Virus record (IMG/VR): IMGVR_UViG_3300002143_000233
Span: 1-36,760 of that record
DNA from: a virus
Direction: 5' to 3' (one strand)
DNA length: 36,760 nt
Part shown: positions 1-7,021 of the stretch, in pieces
How positions within the stretch are numbered: the stretch's first letter is position 1
How the letters are laid out: every line of letters begins with the position of its first letter
Position numbers and translations under genes: made by a program
The notes under the pieces: generated by a model
Seen by the model: only the letters and a program-made list of their open reading frames with translations
What the model was told of the DNA's origin: nothing
Databases searched by the model: none

Positions 1-366
1 TGATAAGTTACCGTCACCAATAAAAGACCCTAGCAAATAACCTTTAGCATAATCAGAGGAATATATATCAATATTTTTATCATTGAAATTAGAATGATTG
101 TTAATTATTACTTTATCTTCAGAAGTAATATCCTTTGCTTCTTTCCAGCCATCAACAGTCAATATTTGATGGTTTGGAGTGCATTTTAATTCACGACCAG
201 AAGCAAAAGCCAATTTAACAACTTCTTTATTCCCTGTTTTCCAAAACCCTTTTTCATTTGAAAAATATACCTTGCCATCTACCAAGGCATTAAATTGTTT
301 TCCGATTAACTCAGAAACTATATCAGTGCCATCTTTTGTAGTAATAATAGTGTCTGCTGTAACGCA
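1..366 (-). other. Intein N-terminal splicing region and start of a LAGLIDADG-type endonuclease; partial
   Basis: Begins at Cys321 of the reductase frame (codon 364-366). 'CVTADTIITTKDG' matches intein block A, with Cys1 as splicing nucleophile. 'GRELKCTPNHQILTVDGW' (about 378-394) matches block B, with the TPNH threonine and histidine that assist the first acyl shift. 'YLLGSFIGDGNLS' at the very edge resembles the first LAGLIDADG motif (block C), so a homing endonuclease domain probably follows. The remaining blocks lie outside the window. Confidence 0.88.
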
Positions 367-1326
367 GGGATTAAATAAAGATTCAGTACTATGACTCCAA
401 ATAATTCCCGGCTCTCCAAATTGTCTAGTAGATTCGAATAAACGATGATAGTCTTCTCTTCCTGTACTGTTTTTTAACAATAATGCACTATTATTAGATC
501 TTCCTCTTTGTGGATTTTCATAATACCAATCTCCAATTTTAGCATTAAGCATCAATTCATCATCGACACTAAACATAGCAAGACACGCACTTCTGCGCAC
601 CCCACCTGACAATACAGCATCAGAAGCATGCATTATTATGTCGTATGCATCAATTGTTCTTAATTTTTTATTGCCAGAATCAACAGACTTGTTAAAAACT
701 TGACGAATTTTTTCTAATGCTCTTTCAAGTGGTTCGTGTCCGGGTGCTTTGCCTACACCATAAGATAAAGATGAACCTTTTGGTCTAATAGCAGAATAAT
801 CAAAAGTTACTTTTTTGCCATAAAAATCAGAATATTCTGAATGCGGACTATAGCTTGCAGTTAATACTCCAAGAGCATCTGACCATCCTTCTATACTATC
901 ATCAATTTTATAAATTTTTTCTTCTGATAAATCAGTTGATTTAGTAATGTGAAACTCTGGTAATTTATCAACATGATGTCGTTGAACAGAGAATCCGGTT
1001 CCGCAACCATTAAGAAGAAGCCAAGTACATTCCTGAAAAAATCTAGGTCTATCACAGTAAGAACTAATGCAATTATAAATTTTTGCATTACGCTTTAAAA
1101 TTGGATCTCCACCAAATTGCAAAGCTCTTTGGCTACCAAGTGCTACTTTATTGTGAACATGTTCAAATGCCCAATTAATGTCATCTGCTACCATTGGGTA
1201 TTTTGTAAGATGCATGCCTTTAACACGCTCAATAGCTTCGTGCCAAGTTTCTCTTCTTTTTTTAGTTTTATCGTATCGTGCATAACGACTTGCAAAAGTA
1301 TAATCCGACAATGCTTTAGTTGACAT
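1..1326 (-). CDS. nrdJ: Class II (adenosylcobalamin-dependent) ribonucleoside-triphosphate reductase, N-extein plus intein start; partial
   Basis: Reduces ribonucleotides to deoxyribonucleotides for phage DNA synthesis. The frame is open from an ATG at 1324-1326 to the window edge (442 codons). A GGAG ribosome site lies just upstream (TGGAGTTTGAATG). Residues 1-320 look like the monomeric RTPR type: 'YNCISSYCDRPRFF' holds the first redox cysteine (C86), followed by 'LLLNGCGTGFSVQ' (about 104-115), 'IRPKGSSLSYGVGK' (about 180-193) and 'SGGVRRSACLAMF' (about 240-252). After 'SLFNP' (316-320) the reductase stops matching and an intein begins at Cys321. The catalytic cysteine of the 'NPC' motif is expected as the first C-extein residue outside the window. 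Because the gene runs off the left edge, its length and the intein's completeness cannot be judged. Calling it class II RTPR rather than another class II type is from motif recall. Confidence 0.87.
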   Translation of the reverse strand, partial: MSTKALSDYTFASRYARYDKTKKRRETWHEAIERVKGMHLTKYPMVADDINWAFEHVHNKVALGSQRALQFGGDPILKRNAKIYNCISSYCDRPRFFQECTWLLLNGCGTGFSVQRHHVDKLPEFHITKSTDLSEEKIYKIDDSIEGWSDALGVLTASYSPHSEYSDFYGKKVTFDYSAIRPKGSSLSYGVGKAPGHEPLERALEKIRQVFNKSVDSGNKKLRTIDAYDIIMHASDAVLSGGVRRSACLAMFSVDDELMLNAKIGDWYYENPQRGRSNNSALLLKNSTGREDYHRLFESTRQFGEPGIIWSHSTESLFNPCVTADTIITTKDGTDIVSELIGKQFNALVDGKVYFSNEKGFWKTGNKEVVKLAFASGRELKCTPNHQILTVDGWKEAKDITSEDKVIINNHSNFNDKNIDIYSSDYAKGYLLGSFIGDGNLS

Positions 1327-1393
1327 TCAAACTCCAGTTAAAAATTCTAGGGAAAGTATTTAAGATTAAAGTTTTCATTTTTATCAAAAAAAA

Positions 1394-3424
1394 TTAATCT
1401 TTTTTAATTTTAGTAAAACCATTTTGATGAATTAATTGAATAACATCAGAACCTTCTAACATTTTAATCAAATCTTGATCGTGACTTGTTATAAAAACCT
1501 GTTTTTCCTCACTTAAAGCGTGAATTATATTGTGAATCCCTTGTACTCCTAAAGGATCTATGTTTGTTGTAACTTCATCTAAGAACATCAAAGAAGGAGA
1601 ACAGCCAGCAGTAACACTCATGACATCAGCAAATGCTTGTGAAACAGCCAAATTCAATCTTCTTCTTTGACCAGCAGACATTGCGTAATAAATATAAGGA
1701 GTTCCATCTGGAGGATTTCTTTCAATTACTTCATTGAATTCACTGTCGAATTTAAGATCAATTACATTATCGTTTAAATATTGAAGCCAAAAAGCTATAC
1801 GATTATTTAATTGAGGAATTATTTCATCCACAATTATTTTTCTTATACCTTTGTCGCCAAAACCTTGAGACCAAAATTGATAATATGGAATTTCTTCTTC
1901 TATTGATTTTATTTCTTTTATTTTCGCATCGTTCTTTACCACGCAATCATCGATTTCTTCTTTGCCTGTTTTTATCATTTCTGTATAAGGATCATTATTC
2001 GCAACATCTAATATTTTTTGATTTATAGATTCTTTGATTTGTTTTATTTTTGTTTGAAGTTCGATTGTTTTAGATTCGGCTTGTGGTTCTTTGATTTTAC
2101 TTTTTTCTAACAATTCCTTAGTGTCGTTTTCTATCTTTGTTTTTAGTTCGTTTAATTTTGTTTTAAATTCTAATTCTATTGATATAACTTTATTAAAGTT
2201 TTCAGTTTTTTCTTGTTGTTGTTGTTCCAAAGGAACTAATTCGTTTAGTTTTTCTTTTATTTGCAATTTTAATTTTTCAATTACATTTGTTTCTTCTTTG
2301 ATTACGAAGTCGATATTATTCGGGTCTATTTCTCCATGACAATAATTACAAACTTTATGATCTTTTTTAGAAGCTAACGAGTCTATATGTGATTGTATGT
2401 CGTTTATTTTATTTTTAAGATCTCTGCAAACAAGTTTTATTTCTGCAATTAAAGGCCTTATAGCTTCGATCTCGTTTGTAATTTTTATTTTTTTATCATC
2501 TATGAATTCTTTTTTATCAGCTAGTTTTTTAAATGATATTTTGTTTTCTTCAATTAAATCATTAAGTTCTTTAATTCTATTTTGCGCTGTGTTGTAAATG
2601 TCAATTAATTCTGAGTAATCGGAATTTTCTAATTCTTTTTCGCATAGTACAAGATCATTTTTAAGTTTTTGTATTTCTGATTTTATAGAATCTTGCCACG
2701 AAGTGCTTTTGAATTTTAATTGCTCTTGTTTTGCTTCTAATGATTTCTTGTGAGAATCCATTAGTTCGTATTCTTTAGTCGATGAAGCGATATTAGATTT
2801 TTTATTTTTGTATCCTTCGTTTGCTTTTTCTTGCCATTTTCTATAAACACCTAATGACAATAAGTTTTCAATAATTTGTCTTTTTACTGGTGTTTCGCTT
2901 TCGAGAAAACTATTGCTTTGATCATCTGAGAAAACACATATACTTAAAAATGTTTCGTAGTTTAATCCTAATTTGTCTTCGATTAAAACTTGAGTTTCAT
3001 CCATAGAACCAGTAGTTATTTCTGTGGTGTCATCCCATTTATGTTCTTCGCTTTCCCAAAGTCGCAAAGTGTTTTTACTTCTTGTTCTAACAATTTTGAA
3101 GTCATCCCAAATGATTACGACCTTGCAATTCTTACCTACTAAATTATGAATCACCCCATCTTTTTTAAGTGCCGTGTGTTTTTTAACGGTCTTGCCGAAT
3201 AATCCATAGACGATTATTTCTTGTATGCTTGACTTTCCACTACCATTGCTGGATATTTTATTTTCTTCCGATAATGAAGCGTCTTCGTTGTTCGATTTAG
3301 CGTCTTTGTTTAATCCTTGAATGAAAATTACATTTGAATGGTCTTCAAAATTAATTTCTATTCCTTCTGGCCCAAAACAAAGGAAATTATAGGCAGATAT
3401 GTGTTTGAATTTTAAATTTTTCAT
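1394..3424 (-). CDS. 46: gp46-like recombination nuclease subunit (Rad50/SbcC ATPase)
   Basis: ATPase subunit of the T4 gp46/gp47 complex, the phage counterpart of Rad50-Mre11. It resects DNA ends for recombination-dependent replication and helps degrade host DNA. The 676 residues show the family layout: Walker A 'NGSGKSS' (about 60-66), a long Lys/Glu-rich coiled coil (about 200-560), a zinc hook 'CNYC' (C359, C362) in mid-coil, the ABC signature 'MSAGQRRRLNLA', and Walker B 'LMFLDEVTTNID' near the C-terminus, then a 'TSHD' switch. An insertion of about 18 polar residues separates the usual 'IQGLN' strand from the P-loop. It lies 67 bases downstream of the gp47 gene on the same strand, as expected for partners. 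I see no strong ribosome site before its ATG. Confidence 0.95.
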   Translation of the reverse strand: MKNLKFKHISAYNFLCFGPEGIEINFEDHSNVIFIQGLNKDAKSNNEDASLSEENKISSNGSGKSSIQEIIVYGLFGKTVKKHTALKKDGVIHNLVGKNCKVVIIWDDFKIVRTRSKNTLRLWESEEHKWDDTTEITTGSMDETQVLIEDKLGLNYETFLSICVFSDDQSNSFLESETPVKRQIIENLLSLGVYRKWQEKANEGYKNKKSNIASSTKEYELMDSHKKSLEAKQEQLKFKSTSWQDSIKSEIQKLKNDLVLCEKELENSDYSELIDIYNTAQNRIKELNDLIEENKISFKKLADKKEFIDDKKIKITNEIEAIRPLIAEIKLVCRDLKNKINDIQSHIDSLASKKDHKVCNYCHGEIDPNNIDFVIKEETNVIEKLKLQIKEKLNELVPLEQQQQEKTENFNKVISIELEFKTKLNELKTKIENDTKELLEKSKIKEPQAESKTIELQTKIKQIKESINQKILDVANNDPYTEMIKTGKEEIDDCVVKNDAKIKEIKSIEEEIPYYQFWSQGFGDKGIRKIIVDEIIPQLNNRIAFWLQYLNDNVIDLKFDSEFNEVIERNPPDGTPYIYYAMSAGQRRRLNLAVSQAFADVMSVTAGCSPSLMFLDEVTTNIDPLGVQGIHNIIHALSEEKQVFITSHDQDLIKMLEGSDVIQLIHQNGFTKIKKD

Positions 3425-3491
3425 TGGTACAAATAACTATAAATTATTTGTTTTAGCAAGACTGATTCTTTAGAATTTTGATTATATTTTA

Positions 3492-4547
3492 TTAGTTCGA
3501 CTCAGAGCAAATAATGTTTCCAATTTCTAAAAGTTTACTCTCATCAAGACCTTCGTGTGGAACAACTTTAATGTACTCTTTCAACATGTCGGAACCTTTT
3601 GATAAAATTGATTTTGCATTATCGATTTTGTGTTCTGATAAATTCTCTTTTACTTGCTTTATTTCTAAAGAACCTAATTTGTTTTCAGAAATTATTTCTT
3701 TTTTTAAATTTAAAACATCCAAAGACGAAATGTCATTAACCGAAACTCTGACGAAATTATTTTCAAGATCATGTTTGTCGATATCTTCTGATTTAATGAT
3801 TAAGTGTTTTGGACTGAAATCGTTCAATATGTATTCGCATTCTTTTTTGTCTTGATCAAAAATAATTAAATGTTTTTCTTGGAATGCTTCTCCAAACGAA
3901 AGTTGCAATGGAGAACCAATGTATTCAACATTCACATCTAATTTTTGACTAGCGTGATAATGACCTAAAAAAACATGCTTGTATCCTTTGAATATTTCCG
4001 ATTTAACAACAACCATGTCTCCATCATGCTCTATGACAACATCAGAAATAACATTAGTATGTAACTTGGCTCCGTCTATGGCCAAGTGACCAATGGCGTA
4101 CTCTTTTTTACCATCTAATTCATTTAATTTTTTTATTGAAACGATTGGGTCGTGTGTGAAGGGAATGAAATCCCAATTGTGATCATCTATTTTAATTCTT
4201 TCGACTTCAGATATCACACGAATATTTGAAATATCTGAAAATGGAATCACACTACTTATATTAGTTTTTTCATTGAACCACAAATCGTGATTACCGAGCA
4301 ACAAATATAAATTAAACTTTTTAGTGTTTAACCATTTTCTTATAATTTCATATGTTTTTTGATAGGCGAAAATTTCTATTTTTTGTCTGTCGTGAAATAA
4401 ATCGCCACCAAAAATAATATTTTTAATATTGTTTTTTTCTGCCGTCTGAAAGACCCAATCTAAAACATCAAGACAATCATTTAATCTCTCTGTTTTTCTT
4501 TTATGGGTCGCAATATGAATATCTGAAAAAAGAAGAACTTTATTCAT
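3492..4547 (-). CDS. 47: gp47-like recombination nuclease subunit (Mre11/SbcD phosphoesterase)
   Basis: Nuclease partner of gp46. The calcineurin-like metallophosphoesterase motifs are present in order: 'FSDIHIATH' (D9, H11), 'FGGDLFHDR' (D49), 'LLGNHDLW' (N86, H87) and 'FLGHYHASQ' (about 195-202). Together they supply the two-metal active site of Mre11-type nucleases. At 351 residues it is close to T4 gp47 size. The C-terminal third has no recognisable motif and probably holds the gp46-binding part. It sits directly upstream of the gp46 gene and is likely co-transcribed with it. No clear ribosome site precedes the ATG (upstream is AAAGATAAAATTTC). Confidence 0.95.
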   Translation of the reverse strand: MNKVLLFSDIHIATHKRKTERLNDCLDVLDWVFQTAEKNNIKNIIFGGDLFHDRQKIEIFAYQKTYEIIRKWLNTKKFNLYLLLGNHDLWFNEKTNISSVIPFSDISNIRVISEVERIKIDDHNWDFIPFTHDPIVSIKKLNELDGKKEYAIGHLAIDGAKLHTNVISDVVIEHDGDMVVVKSEIFKGYKHVFLGHYHASQKLDVNVEYIGSPLQLSFGEAFQEKHLIIFDQDKKECEYILNDFSPKHLIIKSEDIDKHDLENNFVRVSVNDISSLDVLNLKKEIISENKLGSLEIKQVKENLSEHKIDNAKSILSKGSDMLKEYIKVVPHEGLDESKLLEIGNIICSESN

Positions 4548-4576
4548 GAAATTTTATCTTTAATTAGTGCTGAAAA

Positions 4577-4614
4577 TTTAAATCATATGCATTTGTTAAA
4601 TTAACATGATTAAA
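4577..4614 (-). terminator. Possible weak terminator hairpin
   Basis: TTTAAATCAT (4577-4586) pairs with ATGATTAAA (4606-4614), nine pairs with one bulged A. It lies just downstream of the Gly/Pro-rich gene on the minus strand and is followed on that strand by an AT-rich run with TTTT. The stem is AT-rich and the loop long, so this is a weak call. Confidence 0.3.
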
Positions 4615-4628
4615 AATATATTTCAATA

Positions 4629-4964
4629 TTACTTTTCAGATTTTTTGTCACCATATTTTTTTTCTATAAGTTCCCAAACATCTTTTGCTAATATTTTTGC
4701 TGCAACAGGTTTTTGAACAGGTCCAGTTGGCGCACCTCCACCACCCATAGCTGGTGGCATGCCACCACCACCGCCTCCCCCACCGCCCATAGCTGGTGGG
4801 GGCGCACCTCCACCCATAGCTGCTGGTGGCATACCGCCACCGGGAGGAGGGGCTGCTTCTGGTGGCATGCCTCCACCGGGAGGTGCTGCTCCTGCTGCTG
4901 GAGGAGGAGTAGCTTCCATAAAGATACTGCTTCGTACTTTAATAAATTCTAAAAATGTTTGCAT
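4629..4964 (-). CDS. Gly/Pro/Met/Ala-rich low-complexity protein with capsid-targeting-like N-terminus
   Basis: 111 residues in three parts: an amphipathic start 'MQTFLEFIKVRSSIF'; a repeat region (about 17-82) of 'PPGGGMPPEA', 'AMGGGAPPPA' and 'GGGGGMPPAM' type units; and a short charged tail (about 83-111, 'AKDVWELIEKKYGDKKSEK') that could fold as a helix. The function is unknown. The minus-strand reading is preferred over the overlapping plus-strand poly-proline frame because its start and tail look like normal protein, and because a perfect TATAAATA lies four bases before the ATG. The N-terminus resembles the T4 capsid-targeting sequence (MKTYQEFIAE), so an internal head protein is possible. 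No Shine-Dalgarno is visible, as at several other genes here with similar starts. Confidence 0.7.
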   Translation of the reverse strand: MQTFLEFIKVRSSIFMEATPPPAAGAAPPGGGMPPEAAPPPGGGMPPAAMGGGAPPPAMGGGGGGGGGMPPAMGGGGAPTGPVQKPVAAKILAKDVWELIEKKYGDKKSEK

Positions 4965-4968
4965 AATC

Positions 4969-4976
4969 TATTTATA
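4969..4976 (-). promoter_or_regulatory. T4-type late promoter candidate (TATAAATA)
   Basis: The minus strand reads TATAAATA-GATT-ATG in front of the Gly/Pro-rich gene. TATAAATA is the T4 late-promoter core. Transcription would start about at the ATG, giving a leaderless or nearly leaderless message. This is the only perfect copy I found placed directly before a gene start. Confidence 0.45.
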
Positions 4977-5042
4977 TAAGATATTTATTTTTTTTTTAGT
5001 AATAATGACTATATAATAAACCTATAGGATGAATATTGCTTC

Positions 5043-5101
5043 TCCTCAAAAATGTGTGTTGGTACTTACCCAATCAAAACCACACATAATTTTTACGAGG
5101 A
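5043..5101 (+). promoter_or_regulatory. Structured leader motif, copy A (encloses an ACGAGG Shine-Dalgarno)
   Basis: TCCTC (5043-5047) can pair with GAGGA (5097-5101). Inside, ATGTGTG..GGT (about 5052-5063) pairs with ACCACACAT (about 5080-5088) around a loop containing ACTTAC. The order CCTC, GGT, ACTTAC, ACCAC, TTTTT, ACGAGGAA is the same as in the leader of the gp32-like gene (28330-28381). No usable start codon follows the ACGAGG here; a strong terminator does. It may be a small regulatory RNA, an attenuator for the genes at 5193 onward, or a relic. Confidence 0.5.
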
Positions 5102-5112
5102 ATATAAGGTGT

Positions 5113-5160
5113 AGCCTTGGTAGCTAAAAAATTATTAAGCTACCAAGGCTCTTTTTATTT
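5113..5160 (+). terminator. Strong Rho-independent terminator
   Basis: AGCCTTGGTAGCT (5113-5125) pairs perfectly with AGCTACCAAGGCT (5138-5150) over 13 bases, followed by CTTTTTATTT. The U-tract is on the plus-strand side only. No plus-strand gene ends just before it, so it probably ends a short transcript that includes leader motif A; a TATAAT-like box at about 5010-5018 could start that transcript. Confidence 0.85.
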
Positions 5161-5192
5161 AAAAATTTGATACCCAAACATTAAATACAAAT

Positions 5193-5663
5193 ATGATTAA
5201 ATTTTCAGAATATATAAATTTGAAAGAACAAGAAGGAGTAGACTCTACATTTGTCGGCAATGTAGACTCAAACACTGCTAAATCCCCTGTTCCACAACGA
5301 TTGATCAGTCGGCAACAATCATTTGATCAGAAACAATTGCGACAGACTAGCGAAAAATGGAGCATGAGCAAAGAAGAAGTCATAAAACTTTGGCAAGGAC
5401 TTCCTCTAGGAACGCCTATCGCAATGAAACCAGTCGATAGCGACCACAAAGGTTCGACCTTTAGTGAAGACGCTATTCGCATAACTGGCAGCACAGAATT
5501 TATAAAATCTGTAATTTCTAGGCTAAAAGAATTTTTAAAATACGAGAACGAAAATACAAAATTAAATATTTCTTTTAGAGAAACATCTTCTCCAAGTCTC
5601 GAAGAAGAAGGTATGGGTAAAAAATCTTATGTATTTTATATACAAAGCAAAACACGAGGATAA
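5193..5663 (+). CDS. Hypothetical protein with capsid-targeting-like N-terminus
   Basis: 156 residues, unrecognised. It begins 'MIKFSEYINLKEQEG', similar in pattern to the T4 capsid-targeting sequence; 'LKE|Q' would fit the gp21 protease preference for Leu-x-Glu. Residues 15-60 are polar and Gln/Ser-rich (probably disordered). About 60-155 looks like a small alpha/beta domain ('SKEEVIKLWQGLPLG', 'ITGSTEFIKSVISRLKEFL'). The start has no Shine-Dalgarno but is preceded by ATTAAATACAAAT, a loose match to a late promoter. The next gene starts one base after its stop codon, suggesting co-transcription. Whether it is cleaved or packaged is inference. Confidence 0.7.
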   Translation: MIKFSEYINLKEQEGVDSTFVGNVDSNTAKSPVPQRLISRQQSFDQKQLRQTSEKWSMSKEEVIKLWQGLPLGTPIAMKPVDSDHKGSTFSEDAIRITGSTEFIKSVISRLKEFLKYENENTKLNISFRETSSPSLEEEGMGKKSYVFYIQSKTRG

Positions 5664-5664
5664 A

Positions 5665-5907
5665 ATGGCAGATAATAAAAAAGATAATAAAAAAGTAGAT
5701 TCTGGAATAAAAAGTGCAATTGTCGATATCGCAGACAATTTATCCAAGGTATTCAAAAAATACACAAGACACACAAGAGAAAAAGCATGGAAGGTATTGC
5801 TAGACACAGAAGCGGAAAAAGAAATTAAAAAACTATTGCAAGATCCGAGCAGACCACTTAACATGTTCTCTAAGTTAAATTTCAAGGAATGGTTATCACA
5901 AGGCTAA
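5665..5907 (+). CDS. Small Lys-rich hypothetical protein
   Basis: 80 residues, unrecognised. The start at 5665 is chosen because ACGAGGA lies seven bases upstream; an earlier in-frame ATG at 5629 would overlap the preceding gene. The N-terminus is strongly basic and acidic ('MADNKKDNKKVDSG'), then a helical region ('VKKYTRHTREKAW'-like, 'EKEIKKLLQDP'). It ends with 'FSKLNFKEWLSQG', a C-terminal copy of the 'NFKxWL' pattern seen at the N-termini of other proteins in this window. Probably in one operon with 5193-5663 and the Dda-like helicase, which starts 16 bases later. Confidence 0.65.
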   Translation: MADNKKDNKKVDSGIKSAIVDIADNLSKVFKKYTRHTREKAWKVLLDTEAEKEIKKLLQDPSRPLNMFSKLNFKEWLSQG

Positions 5908-5923
5908 CGCTAGGAAGCGAAAA

Positions 5924-7000
5924 ATGCTTTCATCAGAACAACAAAGTGCAATAGATCATCTTTTTCACAATCATCAAAAACAACAAGTGCAAACTCTTGG
6001 TGGATATGCCGGAACTGGTAAGACCACCATTATCAGCAATCTTGTCGATAAATACGAAGAATCTGGAATAAGACCAATCGTTCTTGCGTATACAGGAAAA
6101 GCAGTAAATGTTTTAAAAAACAAAGATGTACCATGTCAAACAATTCATAGCTTACTTTATACTCCAATGATTGATCACGAAGGCAATGTCGAAGGGTGGA
6201 TGCCAGTATGCAGTTATAATATAACAAAAAATTGCGACATTATAATCGTAGATGAATCTTCTATGGTGGATTCTGTTATATACAACGACTTGGTAAACAC
6301 AGGACTACCTTTGATATTTGTTGGAGATCATGGTCAATTAGAACCAATTAGCAATGCTAATGATTTTAATTTAATGCGTGATCCAGATTTAAAATTAGAA
6401 GAAATACATAGAAATTCTGGAGAAATAGCTCACTTTGCTGAACATCTAAGAAAAGGTAAATCGCCAGCATCTTTCCCTAGTAGCAGTCGAGTTCAGATTG
6501 TAACTTGTTCAGCCGTTAAACCGAATCATTATGCAGATTACGATCAAGTAATATGTCTTTACAATAAAACTAGAACAAAAATAAACACCACAGTAAGAGA
6601 ATATAAGAAAATTCATTTTTCATATATTGCTATTGGTGAAAAAATAATATGCCTAAAAAACAATCATCTCGAAGGGCTATTCAATGGAATGCAAGGAATA
6701 GTGACAAAAGTTCATAAAAACGAAAAACTATCTTTTACATCTAACAATGTAAATTACAAAAATGTACCATACGATCCTGATCAGTTTGGAAAAGAAAAAA
6801 ACGATTTTAGAAAAGAAAGAAGTACTAAAAATCCTTTTGATTACGCATATGCAATAACATGTCACAAAGCTCAAGGAGATGAATGGGATGATATAATCGT
6901 ATACGAAGAAAAGAATAATTTTTGCGACACATCACGCTGGCGGTATACAGCTGCTAGTCGTGCCAGAAATAGCATCATCTGGATTCCAACTTTATTTTAA
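5924..7000 (+). CDS. dda: Dda-like SF1B DNA helicase
   Basis: A 5'-3' helicase of the RecD/Dda group, which in T4 helps start origin replication and clears proteins from DNA. Seen in its 358 residues: Walker A 'GGYAGTGKTT' (26-35), motif II 'IIVDESSMVD' (107-116), motif III 'LIFVGDHGQLEPI', a 'HRNSGEIAHFAEHLR' segment, and C-terminal motifs 'ITCHKAQGDEWDDIIV' (motif V) and 'WRYTAASRAR' (motif VI). It is shorter than T4 Dda (about 440 residues), so the pin/tower insertions are probably reduced. AGGAAG lies nine bases before the ATG. It follows two small genes in the same direction. Confidence 0.93.
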   Translation: MLSSEQQSAIDHLFHNHQKQQVQTLGGYAGTGKTTIISNLVDKYEESGIRPIVLAYTGKAVNVLKNKDVPCQTIHSLLYTPMIDHEGNVEGWMPVCSYNITKNCDIIIVDESSMVDSVIYNDLVNTGLPLIFVGDHGQLEPISNANDFNLMRDPDLKLEEIHRNSGEIAHFAEHLRKGKSPASFPSSSRVQIVTCSAVKPNHYADYDQVICLYNKTRTKINTTVREYKKIHFSYIAIGEKIICLKNNHLEGLFNGMQGIVTKVHKNEKLSFTSNNVNYKNVPYDPDQFGKEKNDFRKERSTKNPFDYAYAITCHKAQGDEWDDIIVYEEKNNFCDTSRWRYTAASRARNSIIWIPTLF

Positions 7001-7021
7001 TTTTACTTTATATATAATTAT

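Noticed and set aside
891-1088. Minus-strand 65-residue frame
   Set aside because: It lies in another frame of the ribonucleotide reductase gene, which has clear family motifs.
4759-5016. Plus-strand frame starting with a run of prolines
   Set aside because: It is the antisense of the Gly/Pro-rich minus-strand gene, has no ribosome site, and its second half is random-looking AT-rich sequence.
5029-5127. 32-residue plus-strand frame beginning 'MNIASPQKCVLV'
   Set aside because: Its stop lies inside the terminator stem and the frame covers leader motif A; structure explains the region better than coding.
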